The notes: generated by a model not told the origin, from the sequence alone. DNA of 64,000 nt from UBA11855 sp964591705 (GCA_964591705.1 CAZQCX010000005.1:1-64000); one strand, 5' to 3'; positions 52,967 to 62,134 are shown, numbered from the stretch's first letter. Translations and numbers: made by a program.

Positions 52967-53021
52967 AGTGGAAGGGCAAGATCTAAGAACGAGAGGCCAT
53001 GATGCATTAGCAGGTCTGAGG

Positions 53022-53459
53022 ATGGAAAAAACAGGCAGATTCGAGTTTCTTGAACATACAGCCGATATCCTCGTTGCTGCTCATGGGCGAAATATGGCGG
53101 AATCGTTTGAAAACGCTGCGCTTGCTATGTTTGAAGTTATGACCGACACGACCAGAGTCGCTCCCGTGTTGGAGGATGTGGTTGAAGTGGAAGCTGAAGA
53201 CGAGTATGCACTTCTGTACAGCTGGTTGGAGGCTTTGCTGGTCAGGTTCGAAATCAACGGAGTGGTCTGTTCAGGGTTCAAGGTTTCCAGTTTTGAGGAC
53301 TTGCCTGATGGTTTCAGGTTGAAAGCCACGGTTTGGGGTGAGAAATTCGATCCTGGGAAGCATGCTCAGAGAGTCGGTGTCAAGGCTGTGACTTACCATC
53401 GTATGATGATTGCTAAGGAATTAGATAGAGTTACGCTTGAGTTTATCCTTGACATTTAG
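53022..53459 (+). CDS. archease
   Basis: Archease activates the RNA ligase RtcB by promoting guanylylation. The family start MEKTGRFEFLEHTADI is at 53022; the frame is open earlier at 52968, with a non-family N-terminus. Features are the conserved EHTADI Asp, a strand with YALLYSWLEALLVRF, and the C-terminal VKAVTYHRMMI with the metal-binding His/Asp region. It is followed by adk on the opposite strand and then rtcB about 800 bases later, so both genes of the tRNA-splicing system are here. Confidence 0.92.
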   Translation: MEKTGRFEFLEHTADILVAAHGRNMAESFENAALAMFEVMTDTTRVAPVLEDVVEVEAEDEYALLYSWLEALLVRFEINGVVCSGFKVSSFEDLPDGFRLKATVWGEKFDPGKHAQRVGVKAVTYHRMMIAKELDRVTLEFILDI

Positions 53460-54109
53460 GCTAGTTGCAGCTTCTTCAGGTTCTCGATGATTTCTTTGGC
53501 GATGTTGTCTGGTGGAGCGTCTATGGTTTCGCAGTGTGCCTCGACGAAGGGCATTTTCTTTCTCTTGAACAGTTCTAGAATTGGCTGGTTTTGTTCTTCG
53601 TAGATTTGGATTCTTTTCTTGATCACTTCTTCTGTGTCATCTGGGCGTTGGTATAGGGGTCCGCCGCATTTGTCGCAGGTTCCTTCGGTTTTTGGTTTGA
53701 GGAAGCGTGTGTTGTATACGGCTGTGCAGTTTCTGCATATTCTGCGCGTGGATAGACGTTCGATGATGATCCAGTCGGGGACTATAAGTGAAATTATGAC
53801 GTCGATTTTTGCTATTTTTTCAAGGATTTTTGCTTGGTCGAGTGTTCGTGGGTAGCCGTCTAGTAGGAATCCTTTTCTAGCTGGGATTTCGCTGAGGCGC
53901 TGTTTTAACACGTCGAATACGACGTCGTTGGGTACGAGTAGTCCTTTCTCGACGTAGCTCTTGACTGTTTTGCCCATGTCTGTGTCTTTCTTCAGGATTT
54001 CTCGGAAGATGTCGCCCATTGAGATGACTTCCAATCCGAGTTGAGCCTGTAAGCGCGTGGAGTAGGTGCCTTTTCCTGAGCCTGGTGCTCCGAAGATGAT
54101 GGCGTTCAT
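53456..54109 (-). CDS. adk: adenylate kinase
   Basis: This 217-residue kinase interconverts AMP, ADP and ATP. The P-loop is GAPGSGKGT at residues 7-15, the AMP region includes GFLLDGYPRT near 80, and the LID has the four-Cys zinc motif CRNC and CDKC (about 128-152), as in long bacterial-type Adk. It lies between archease and rtcB and overlaps the end of archease by four bases on the opposite strand. Confidence 0.96.
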   Translation of the reverse strand: MNAIIFGAPGSGKGTYSTRLQAQLGLEVISMGDIFREILKKDTDMGKTVKSYVEKGLLVPNDVVFDVLKQRLSEIPARKGFLLDGYPRTLDQAKILEKIAKIDVIISLIVPDWIIIERLSTRRICRNCTAVYNTRFLKPKTEGTCDKCGGPLYQRPDDTEEVIKKRIQIYEEQNQPILELFKRKKMPFVEAHCETIDAPPDNIAKEIIENLKKLQLA

Positions 54110-54261
54110 TTGGTGTTTCTCCTTGATTGTTGGTTGAGTAGAAGAGAGGCTGTGATAATTATGCTTTGCCTAAATAGAACGTTCAGAAAATCGTCGTGTG
54201 ATTTTCAGTTTCGCAAGTGTTTTTATAGTGTTCTTTGCTTTTTCTGTTGAGGTTTGTGGAA

Positions 54262-55740
54262 ATGGGTGAAGGTGAAGGTCGTTCTGCACCGGAGAACGTT
54301 CCTCTTGAGAAGGTTGATTCTTGTGCTTGGTGTATACCGAAGTATAAGTCTGGGATGCGTGTTCCAGGCATGATCTACGCTGATGAAAGTCTTTTGGAGA
54401 AGATGAGGGCTGATCGCACTCTCTGGCAGTGTGCCAATGTTACTCACTTGCCTGGAATTCAGAAGTTCGCTGTGACTCTGCCTGATGGACATGAGGGTTA
54501 TGGTTTTCCGATTGGTGGTGTTGCAGCTACTGATTACGACGAGGGAGTGATAAGCCCTGGTGGAGTAGGGTATGACATCAATTGTGGTGTTCGGCTCTTG
54601 GCGAGCTGTCTTTCAGAAAGGGAGGTTAGACCAAGGCTTGGTCAATTGGCGAGTGTAATTTTTGATAATGTGCCTTCGGGTTTAGGTAGCCGGCGTAAGG
54701 ATCTCAGTATAAGCAGTCGCGAACTGGACAGGTTAGTGGTCGAGGGCGTTCAGTGGGTTATCGACAAGGGTTTGGGTTGGTCTGAGGATGCTGAGCACTG
54801 CGAAGAGCGTGGGCGAATGGAGGAAGCTGATCCAAGTAAGGTCTCTTCGACTGCCAAAAGCAGAGGCTTGACGCAGATCGGGACATTGGGTTCGGGGAAT
54901 CATTTTCTCGAGATCCAGAAGGTTGACAAGATTATCAATTATCCCACGGCAAAAACCTTCGGGATTGAGCATGAGGGACAGGTGACTGTCATGATTCATT
55001 GTGGTTCACGTGGTTATGGTCATCAAGTATGTTCTGATTATTTGCGTGTCATGGAGCGTGCGGTTCAGAAATACAAGATCACATTGCCGGATAGGGAGCT
55101 GGCTTGTGCGCCTGGACGCAGCTCTGAGGCTCGGGATTATTTTCAGGCGATGGCTTGCGCGGTTAATTATGCTTTTGCGAACAGACAGGCGATAATGCAT
55201 TGGGTCCGTGAGAGTTTCCAGAGGGTTTTCCAGCAGGACCCGGAGAAGTTTGGCTTGAAGCTGGTCTACGATGTGGCTCATAACATTGCCAAGATCGAAA
55301 CCCACAAGGTTAATGGCGGCATGAAGAAGGTTTGGGTTCACAGAAAAGGCGCAACGCGAGCTTTTCCGCCCAACCATATTGCTGTTCCAGAGGATTATCG
55401 TTCACAAGGTCAGCCCGTTCTTATTCCGGGCAGCATGGGAACCAGCTCTTGGGTTCTTGTAGGCACGGAGAAAGCGATGGACTGCACTTTTGGTTCGACT
55501 GCGCATGGGGCGGGGCGAATGATGAGTCGATCCGCTGCTAAACGTAGGTTCTGGGGTGGCGACATCAAGACTGCATTAGAGAAACGCGGCATTGTTGTTC
55601 GAGCGGCGAGCACTCAAGTGTTGGCTGAAGAGGCTGATCCTGCCTACAAGAACGTTGATGTTGTCGCAGATGTGAGCGACCAGATAGGCATAGCAACAAA
55701 GGTTGCTAGGCTTGTGCCCATAGCAGTTGTCAAAGGCTGA
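54262..55740 (+). CDS. rtcB: RtcB tRNA-splicing RNA ligase
   Basis: RtcB joins 2',3'-cyclic phosphate and 5'-OH RNA ends and seals tRNA exons after intron removal. The product is about 492 residues from ATG 54262; an in-frame TTG at 54235 adds nine residues. Signature motifs are DGHEGYGFPIGG near 80-90, VGYDINCGVR near 108 with the metal Asp and Cys, GSGNHFLE near 214, HCGSRGYGHQ near 248, and the GMP-binding lysine region near the end with HGAGRMMSR. No intein is present. A TTTTTATAG box near 54219 is the likely promoter. Confidence 0.96.
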   Translation: MGEGEGRSAPENVPLEKVDSCAWCIPKYKSGMRVPGMIYADESLLEKMRADRTLWQCANVTHLPGIQKFAVTLPDGHEGYGFPIGGVAATDYDEGVISPGGVGYDINCGVRLLASCLSEREVRPRLGQLASVIFDNVPSGLGSRRKDLSISSRELDRLVVEGVQWVIDKGLGWSEDAEHCEERGRMEEADPSKVSSTAKSRGLTQIGTLGSGNHFLEIQKVDKIINYPTAKTFGIEHEGQVTVMIHCGSRGYGHQVCSDYLRVMERAVQKYKITLPDRELACAPGRSSEARDYFQAMACAVNYAFANRQAIMHWVRESFQRVFQQDPEKFGLKLVYDVAHNIAKIETHKVNGGMKKVWVHRKGATRAFPPNHIAVPEDYRSQGQPVLIPGSMGTSSWVLVGTEKAMDCTFGSTAHGAGRMMSRSAAKRRFWGGDIKTALEKRGIVVRAASTQVLAEEADPAYKNVDVVADVSDQIGIATKVARLVPIAVVKG

Positions 55741-56216
55741 TTCTTGGTACAAAGGCTTGTTTGGTTTCATGGCTTACTTACCGTACAGAAGTTACAGTGT
55801 TAATGCAGCATCATTCGGGAAGAAGCATATGCGTCTCTAGAGAGCCCGTTGGCAATGAACCTTGCTGGTGGCCCTAGATTCATGCAGCTGGATTAGCGAT
55901 AATCCTCGCTTTCACGTTTATCAGTGTGGACTTAAGGTTACTGAGAAGCTTCATCGTAAGCTTGTTCGTGATGTTCTTTTTCGTATAAGGAGGAGGTTGG
56001 CAGTTTGGGATTATTCCATTTGTAAGTTCAAGTTCACTTTGGGTTAGCTTTGAAATCTAACAGCCTTGGGCTCTGTTGGCGATTGCCACTCATCTATTGA
56101 GGCTATCGCCAGCATTAGTGATACTGTCTTCTCTTTTGAACAGCGCAGTTGGGAGATGAGCTAGCTGATCAGATTTCTCAGTTAGCAAGGAGTAGGTGGC
56201 TATGCAGGACTTTGGT
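55741..56216. other. 476-base region without a supported gene
   Basis: No recognisable protein or RNA is seen. A 61-codon frame at 55862-56047 has no family match, no clear ribosome site and no conserved motif. It may be degenerate sequence. No clear terminator after rtcB was found. Confidence 0.4.
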
Positions 56217-56813
56217 TTACGGTTCCTCGTATCTGCGCAGAGGCAGGCAAAAGTGAACTTGACATTTGTAGGCTAAGAATTCGCTGCCGAGTTTCTTGGC
56301 AAGCATCCGGGTCTCCTGAGTGGCTGAATAGGCAAGGAAAATCATTATGTAAACTAATGGAATTGTTGTAGCCAAAGTCAATTGCCAGTCGGCGTGAGGC
56401 ACAATTGTTAGGAACAGTCCGAGGCTGAATGAGTAGATTCCTGTATATAATGGGTGGCGAATGTAGGCGTAGATTCCCTTTGCGAAGAGTTTCGAAGATT
56501 TCAAGCAGTAGCCTGCCCATGTGTGGTGTTTCGAAAGGTCAAGCTTTGCTTTTGCCACTAGAAATATCCCTAAAAGTGTCAAGCTGAACGCGAGCAGATC
56601 CAGTGTGGAAACCCGCTGCAAAGTGGCAAGCACATAAGTATAGCTTGCGAGTGGAAACAAGCAGGAGAGCTTCAGGATCAGGGTCAGTTTCTCATCAACG
56701 AGCGGGGCCATGTCCTTCTTCTGCCTGAAATCCGAAATGAATACTGCAAATATTATGGTCACCAATGCTTGTGAGACTTGAAAAATGAGAACGTTTGGCA
56801 CTTTCCGTCTCAT
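56217..56813 (-). CDS. isoprenylcysteine carboxyl methyltransferase-like membrane protein
   Basis: The 198-residue form from the Met at 56813 has four to five hydrophobic segments and ends with the ICMT/PEMT-type signature: YAYIRHPLYTGIYSF (RHPxYxG) and ETRMLAKKLGSEFLAYK (E...YxxY-like). In this family those residues bind S-adenosylmethionine at the membrane. The frame continues upstream to 57014, but the first 67 residues are polar and non-family, so 56813 is preferred. The substrate, lipid or protein, is unknown. Confidence 0.75.
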   Translation of the reverse strand: MRRKVPNVLIFQVSQALVTIIFAVFISDFRQKKDMAPLVDEKLTLILKLSCLFPLASYTYVLATLQRVSTLDLLAFSLTLLGIFLVAKAKLDLSKHHTWAGYCLKSSKLFAKGIYAYIRHPLYTGIYSFSLGLFLTIVPHADWQLTLATTIPLVYIMIFLAYSATQETRMLAKKLGSEFLAYKCQVHFCLPLRRYEEP

Positions 56814-57106
56814 CCTACCTTTGTTGCTAGTTTCATTGTCAGCATCAGTGAATAGCAAGTAGCAATAATTAATAAACCATTGCACTGGCAATAACAATTT
56901 TTCTTCTGGTGGTTTCTTCTTTTGTGTTGTACCTGAAATGAGCAAAGGCGATCTTGGCAAGTTATTGTCGTCGCCCAACAAAAAATCAACAGACGACAAC
57001 AACAGAAACCTCAAGCAGCTAGGGATTCTCCCGAAAAACAGCGGGGAAGTGGCTACTGGAAGCTATGATCAGACAAGATTTTGCTGGTTCAGCCTGTCTC
57101 GACCCT

Positions 57107-58351
57107 TTACGCTTCAACTCGTTTCTTGTCTGCAGCTTCTTCGGGCATTTTTGTTTTTCGGAAGAAGAACCAGAACAAAGTTATGGATATGAGATAGAAG
57201 AGGGTGGCTAGATAGAATGGCTCGTAAAGGAGTCCAATGCCCATAATCCAGGCGCCTATCCATGAGCTAAGGGCATTGGGCAATCTCCAAAACGCCGAGC
57301 TTATTCCTGAAGCAGCTCCCCGCTCGCTGTCTTCCACGAGACCCATAATCATTGACTGCTCTAATGGGGACGACATGTTCATGAGAAAAGCCCTCACCGT
57401 GTAGACCGCGCCAGCCACAATAAAATGTGGCGGCAGAGGTGTGGCAAACATGAACAGCGTTGATGCTCCCTGCGTCGCAACTACCGCATTGACCAATCCA
57501 AATCTCTTGGCGAGATAAGGCGCGACCAGAGTGGCTAATCCTATGACAAAGCTGGTCCAACCCAACAAGAGACCGCTAACGGTATCTGGAATGCCATATC
57601 TCAGATCAAACCACCGAGTCATTAATGGAATGACCAAGCCTGCTCCAAATGCTATCGTTGCGCCAGTCAGAACGTACTTGGCTAAAACGCCTCCAGACTT
57701 CTTGGGTAGCAAATCCTTTATGCCTGTCTTGGTTCCTTTTAACGATCTTGACTCCGTGATTTTCAGCATAATCAATGTGGAAGCTCCGCTCAAAACAGCC
57801 AGAATAACGAAGAGAATGACATGGCTTTCCTTCTGATCAAACCCCAAACCTTGAAAAACCTCAACAAAAAAAATTGCAGCGCTACCCACCGCAAAAGCTG
57901 TACTTCCCGCGAAGGCGGAAAGAGCGAATGCACTATTTCGTTTTGTGGCATCACACTTGTCCGCCAGTAGTGCACCAGTAGCAACGGATGCCGCTCCTTC
58001 AGAGATTCCTTGAAGAATTGCTGCCATTGCCAAAATTAAGGGGTCTGCAGTCAGAGCAAATATGGGAAGTGACGTGCTTGCCAAAATGTTGCCCGCGATC
58101 AAAACCTTTCTCCGTCCGTACTTATCCGCAAGCATTCCTAACGGTATGCCTGCAACGACCATGGAAACTCCCATGATTGCAACGATCGACCCCATTATGA
58201 AGTCAGATAACCCTTGAACAGCTGTTAGGAAATAAGCTAAATCCGTGTAAAACATGCCATACGCCACCGATGGCAGAAGCGTCGCGTAAACTAGGAGTTT
58301 CGCCTCCTGGGGAATTCCCCTGTAACCACTGAAAATAGCTCCGAGCTTCAT
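57107..58351 (-). CDS. MFS transporter
   Basis: This 414-residue protein has the hydrophobicity of 12 membrane helices. The signature loop between helices 2 and 3 is GMLADKYGRRKVLIAGN near residue 72, matching MFS motif A. A central charged linker lies near 205-220. Its substrate is unknown. It is separate from the exporter at 7630 and from nearby accessory genes. A basic/acidic C-terminal tail follows the last helix. Confidence 0.85.
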   Translation of the reverse strand: MKLGAIFSGYRGIPQEAKLLVYATLLPSVAYGMFYTDLAYFLTAVQGLSDFIMGSIVAIMGVSMVVAGIPLGMLADKYGRRKVLIAGNILASTSLPIFALTADPLILAMAAILQGISEGAASVATGALLADKCDATKRNSAFALSAFAGSTAFAVGSAAIFFVEVFQGLGFDQKESHVILFVILAVLSGASTLIMLKITESRSLKGTKTGIKDLLPKKSGGVLAKYVLTGATIAFGAGLVIPLMTRWFDLRYGIPDTVSGLLLGWTSFVIGLATLVAPYLAKRFGLVNAVVATQGASTLFMFATPLPPHFIVAGAVYTVRAFLMNMSSPLEQSMIMGLVEDSERGAASGISSAFWRLPNALSSWIGAWIMGIGLLYEPFYLATLFYLISITLFWFFFRKTKMPEEAADKKRVEA

Positions 58352-58524
58352 ACTTGCTGATTTCCCAAATTTGCCATTCTGGAATAGGCTCGTTCTATCT
58401 GCGAACAGCTTTAAGGTTTTCCAGAGTCTGTGGCTGTTCTGCTTGGAAAGCTTTGAACTTGACGTAGTTAAAGTTAATATCTTCAGTAGCCTGAGACTTA
58501 GTATCGGCAGTTGTTGATGGGTTA

Positions 58525-59184
58525 ATGTCCTTCAAAGAAGAATGCGGCATCTGTAGTCGAGTCCTCCGCACTTACCGTCTGAGAAAATGCAGTAGGTGCC
58601 AGCGTCTCTTCTGCAGAGACTGCATGGTAGCTGATGTGGCAACAGGCAATTATCTCGAGCCGCTTTGCCTGCACTGTGCTAGACGTGTCGTTTCTCCGAG
58701 GTCTGTTTCCAAGTACGAGGGGCTCGGGGCACACCTGAGATTCAGAGGCGCTTTCACGGGGCTTGTCGAGCTTTCTCTGGCAAGGATTGACGGTTTGATA
58801 GGCAGTAATCTCCCAATGGGCGCTTACAAAGACGAAGATTGGTGGGCGAATTCTCCTTCGAGTGCTCATGCCAAATCTTGGTTAGATGCAGGGTGGGAAG
58901 TACAAGAGGCGAACCTGAAAGAAGGCATTGTTGTTTTCAAGAAAGTTCGGCATGTGACTACCAAGCGCAAGAGACGAAAGAGCGAGATCAGCAAACCCTT
59001 CACACCGGTGCCTGTTCGACCTTTGAAGCCGAAAACACCATCGAAGACAAAGGTCTCAAAACTGTACGCGAGAATTAAGAACCTAGAGCGCCAAAGGGCC
59101 AGCCAGATTGTTTCAGTCAAAGGCTTAAAATCCAAATCGTCATATCAGAAACGGATTTACAAATCCTCAGAGAAACCTCATTAA
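58525..59184 (+). CDS. zinc-finger protein with DUF7662-like domain
   Basis: The 219-residue protein begins with a zinc finger of eight Cys in four CxxC-type pairs (CGIC, CSRC, CRDC, CLHC), resembling RING/B-box modules. Residues about 68-145 look like a DUF7662 domain, with LPMGAYKDEDWWANSPSS and AKSWLDAGW as its signature. The C-terminal third is highly basic (Lys/Arg/Ser) and may bind nucleic acid. Function is unknown. It is followed 17 bases later by the interrupted gene. Confidence 0.7.
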   Translation: MSFKEECGICSRVLRTYRLRKCSRCQRLFCRDCMVADVATGNYLEPLCLHCARRVVSPRSVSKYEGLGAHLRFRGAFTGLVELSLARIDGLIGSNLPMGAYKDEDWWANSPSSAHAKSWLDAGWEVQEANLKEGIVVFKKVRHVTTKRKRRKSEISKPFTPVPVRPLKPKTPSKTKVSKLYARIKNLERQRASQIVSVKGLKSKSSYQKRIYKSSEKPH

Positions 59185-59201
59185 GTGAGGTAGTTTTCTT
59201 C

Positions 59202-59711
59202 ATGCGATGGACTGTAAACTTGGACCTTGAGAATGCGTATCTCGAATTGAAATCGGCATTGAACAAAAAAGGCTACCGAATAGTCGTGGACGAACCTGAC
59301 CGGCATTGCCCTCCCTATGGGGCACTCTGGGGCATCACTCCGCGGGCTGCCAAGAAGACAACTCGGTATGACCTCGCACCTACAGACTGCGGAACTCAGA
59401 TTTTGGCATCTGAGATATCTTCGGACTGGACAGTAGGGGGATACGTACGTGATGGTTTGTTGGCGGTTTTCTGTTTCTGGATTGGCACGGATCTCGAATC
59501 ATTCATAGCTACCAACCAGTCGACATTTTGGAGCTGACTAGTAACAGCCGAAGGTTCTTTAGGGTTTCACTTGGCTCAATTGTTTGCCAATCTCGCAAGA
59601 ACCCTCGCTGCCTTCCTGTGGGTGACTATCATTTTGGAATGTGCTGTTGTTGTTGCCTATGCAGATTCCAAGCTGGACATGTTTGCTGAGGAGTCACTCT
59701 CATTCATCTGA
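59202..59711 (+). pseudogene. interrupted small membrane-type protein (in-frame TGA at 59535)
   Basis: The first 111 codons encode MRWTVNLDLENAY-type sequence with a late hydrophobic segment (about 84-100) and end at TGA 59535-59537. The same frame then continues for 57 more codons to TGA 59709-59711. These contain another hydrophobic segment (FLWVTIILECAVVVAY) and an acidic tail. The protein would be about 169 residues if the first TGA were read through or is a recent mutation of TGG. TGA is a normal stop elsewhere in the window, so a nonsense mutation is likelier than recoding. I do not recognise a named family. Its end overlaps the next gene on the other strand. Confidence 0.5.
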
Positions 59712-60165
59712 TATCTTTTGGCATCTGGGTTTTCTTGAGCCATGTGGTCATACTATAGACCGAAATCGTCAGAAGGCCGACCATAGTGAAGAAAGTGCTT
59801 GTTGAAAATTCTTTGATTATTGAAGAAACCGAGAGCGCGACTGGAATCGGGACCAGTAACGCATAAGTGAAGACAACAAACGTGAGCGCGGTTCTGTTAT
59901 TCATGTCTTTGAGACTGCGTCTTCCAAAAAACCATGCTGCAAGCCTGCCAAAGCCTGAGGTGCAAGATTTGCAGCGGTAGCAACTGCTACACCCCAGTCT
60001 CCTCAGTATCACAAAGACTGTGGTTGCGGAAGAGACTAGAAACAACCAACCATACAAATCGTTTACCATAGAGACTGGAAGCGTGGCCAGAAGAATCCAG
60101 ACGAGACCGGCGAGATTTCCGAGAACTAGTAGTTTTCCTGTGAATTCAAACTTGCCGCGGCTCAA
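59704..60165 (-). CDS. four-helix membrane protein with cysteine motif
   Basis: The 153-residue protein has about four hydrophobic segments (about 10-30, 36-55, 92-112, 122-142). Between the second and third lies a polar loop CSSCYRCKSCTSGFG, with four Cys in C-x2-C-x2-C-x2-C spacing, followed by FFGRRSLKD. The Cys cluster could bind metal or iron-sulfur. No family is recognised. It is alone between the interrupted gene and the flavodoxin. Confidence 0.65.
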   Translation of the reverse strand: MSRGKFEFTGKLLVLGNLAGLVWILLATLPVSMVNDLYGWLFLVSSATTVFVILRRLGCSSCYRCKSCTSGFGRLAAWFFGRRSLKDMNNRTALTFVVFTYALLVPIPVALSVSSIIKEFSTSTFFTMVGLLTISVYSMTTWLKKTQMPKDIR

Positions 60166-60360
60166 TGATTCCCAGCTACCACATCAGATTTGCAGACGCC
60201 TATATTTCTCTATGGCGGTATCTCCCCGACATGGTTCCCCCTTGCCTTCACAATGCGCAGCAATTGCGCTAACCCTTCCGATGGTTTTGTCCACAAAGCA
60301 TAAGAGTCAAATTCTGCCTGACTACAACAGACTTATAGTGGTCTGTTGGAAAGTTGCCCG

Positions 60361-60825
60361 TTGGCAAATGTTTTGGTAGTTTACGACTCGAAGTATGGTA
60401 ACACAAAACTCGTAGCCGACAAGATTGTGGAGGGTCTTAAACAAGTTGAAGGGATCGAATCCACAAGTGTGTACGCCAAAACCGTGAAGCCAGAGAAGAT
60501 GGCTGATTTCGACGCGTTGTTGGTTGGCGGTCCTAACCACATGGGTAAGCCTTCAAGGACAATCAGGCGGTTTGTTGACGAACTTGCCAAAGCGGATTTG
60601 GCAAGGAAGAAAGTTGCTGTTTTCGATACGTACTTCGGAAGGCAAAGAAACTTTGAGAAGGCAATGAAGAAATTGGAGAAGACTGTGGAAGCGAAGCTCT
60701 CTGGTTGGGAGTTATTGGCACCCGGCTTGTCGATAAAAGTCACTGGAATAAAGGGGCCGATCGCGGACGGCGAGCTTTCCAAATGCGTTGATTTTGGGAA
60801 GAGATTAGCCAGTCAACTCAAATGA
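60361..60825 (+). CDS. flavodoxin-family protein
   Basis: The roughly 154-residue protein has the flavodoxin fold: an N-terminal VVYDSKYGNTKLVAD FMN phosphate loop, GGPNHMGKPS near the 50s loop, and AVFDTYFGRQ near the 90s loop. It is expected to carry FMN and act in electron transfer or as a quinone reductase. A start at TTG 60346 is possible; TTG 60361 is preferred because a CTTATAGT box at 60332-60339 would start transcription near 60360, giving a leaderless message. Confidence 0.85.
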   Translation: MANVLVVYDSKYGNTKLVADKIVEGLKQVEGIESTSVYAKTVKPEKMADFDALLVGGPNHMGKPSRTIRRFVDELAKADLARKKVAVFDTYFGRQRNFEKAMKKLEKTVEAKLSGWELLAPGLSIKVTGIKGPIADGELSKCVDFGKRLASQLK

Positions 60826-61038
60826 AACACTGGGACTCGTAGTTCTCGCTAATGTTTCATTCGCGACCAAGGGAGAGGCAAATCTCTCTTCCTATCCAAG
60901 TGACCTGTTCGTTTGCTGTCTCCTTGTCATTCTCTGGTTCTTGTTTTCTGACATAACGTGTTGAATGAGCCGCATTGTTTTTATCCATTGAACATATAGT
61001 CATCTTCCAGTTCATATTGTATAGACAGTAAACTGGTC

Positions 61039-61431
61039 GTGAAGCGTATGAGGAACATTGCTCTCGTGGCGCATGACAACAAGAAGAAAGATATGGTCGA
61101 ATGGTGCGATTTCAACAGGGGAACTCTCTCTCGGTACTGTCTTTATGCAACTGGAACAACGGGGAAAAAAGTAATTGAGAAAACGGGCTTAGAGATAAAC
61201 TTGCTGAAGAGCGGTCCCTACGGCGGAGATATGCAGCTGGGAGCCCTGATTGCCGACGGAACACTGGATTGTCTCATATTCTTCTGGGACCCCCTGGAAT
61301 CTCAACCCCACGATGTCGATGTCAAAGCGGTGCTCCGAATCGCCGTCTTGTACAACATTCCAACTGCCTGTAACCGGGCAACGGCAGACATGCTGATCTC
61401 AAGCCCATTGTTTCTCGGACAGCCAAAATAG
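61039..61431 (+). CDS. mgsA: methylglyoxal synthase
   Basis: The 130-residue protein matches methylglyoxal synthase, which removes phosphate from dihydroxyacetone phosphate. Motifs are VAHDNKK near residue 10, LYATGTTG near 36, SGPYGGDMQLGA near 60 (with the conserved catalytic Asp), and IFFWDPL near 80. Start codons at GTG 61039 and ATG 61048 are both possible. The family is mainly bacterial, so lateral acquisition is a possibility. Confidence 0.92.
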   Translation: MKRMRNIALVAHDNKKKDMVEWCDFNRGTLSRYCLYATGTTGKKVIEKTGLEINLLKSGPYGGDMQLGALIADGTLDCLIFFWDPLESQPHDVDVKAVLRIAVLYNIPTACNRATADMLISSPLFLGQPK

Positions 61432-61513
61432 CTCCATATCCACATTAAAACGCTCTCGATTTCAACACAGAAATCCATGCATGTTCAGGCTCTCACTTCG
61501 TAGCCTGCTCTCC

Positions 61514-61987
61514 TCACCATCGATATTTCTGCTTTCTGTTCCTGAGCTTCTCAAAGTCACATTTGAAACACAGACCGTTGTGGCATGATCTCAGTTCGCC
61601 GCAGTTTGAGCATTTCCAAGTCTTTTCCTGACTTTCAATGAACTTCGCCATTCCATTTTCTCTTATGAAATTCAAGTTGTCAATCATGCTCATCCTATAC
61701 CGAGCCCTATACCTTTTGTCAATAGTCCTCAACCTACCACATGGGAAACTGGTGCATTCGTAACAAAACACCAACTCGCCAGTGGAAAGCTTGGGGCACG
61801 CTTTTTTCAGAAACGCACACTTTTTGTTTCTGATTCTGCAACCAGCGCAAGAGATCATCCTGACCCCTTCGCTCCGAATGTCATTCTTGAATGATAGGTA
61901 GCCAGCGCGCAATGCGCAATTCATTCCGCGAGGCGCAATCAACATAGAGTCTATTACCGCTTTCATAACGACGGTGCCACTTGGCAA
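61514..61987 (-). CDS. DUF3795-like cysteine-rich protein
   Basis: The product has an N-terminal part resembling DUF3795: a CxGC-type motif CAGCRIRNKKC near 47-57, CPKL and FCYECTSFPCGRL near 73-85. A zinc-ribbon tail follows, CSNC and CFKC (about 126-145). The real start is likely the Met near residue 15 or 22, because the family normally begins just before a CAL-type motif. The DUF's function is unknown; it often includes metal-binding cysteines. Confidence 0.75.
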   Translation of the reverse strand: MPSGTVVMKAVIDSMLIAPRGMNCALRAGYLSFKNDIRSEGVRMISCAGCRIRNKKCAFLKKACPKLSTGELVFCYECTSFPCGRLRTIDKRYRARYRMSMIDNLNFIRENGMAKFIESQEKTWKCSNCGELRSCHNGLCFKCDFEKLRNRKQKYRW

Positions 61988-62092
61988 TATATGGGGAACT
62001 TGATTAAAATGCTCTTAGCGCTCTTCATCCCTCGATTAGGGAGCTAACCCCTCAAAAGCCAGCAAGGCATGCGAATGAGAAGATCGTGTCTT

Positions 62093-62134
62093 GATGCCCG
62101 GTTCAGGAAAATGCAGAAACCTGAGCCGGGCATC
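62093..62134. repeat. 15-bp hairpin
   Basis: GATGCCCGGTTCAGG at 62093-62107 pairs with CCTGAGCCGGGCATC at 62120-62134, with one G-T wobble and a 12-base loop. It may be a terminator or structured RNA, or part of a small mobile remnant. There is no run of T after it. Confidence 0.5.

Noticed and set aside
55862..56047. 61-codon plus-strand frame after rtcB
   Set aside because: There is no family, no ribosome site and no conserved motif; likely chance or degenerate sequence.
60852..60956. Short plus-strand frame between flavodoxin and mgsA
   Set aside because: No ribosome site or family; a small GAGAG/CTCTC hairpin lies within it and suggests non-coding sequence.
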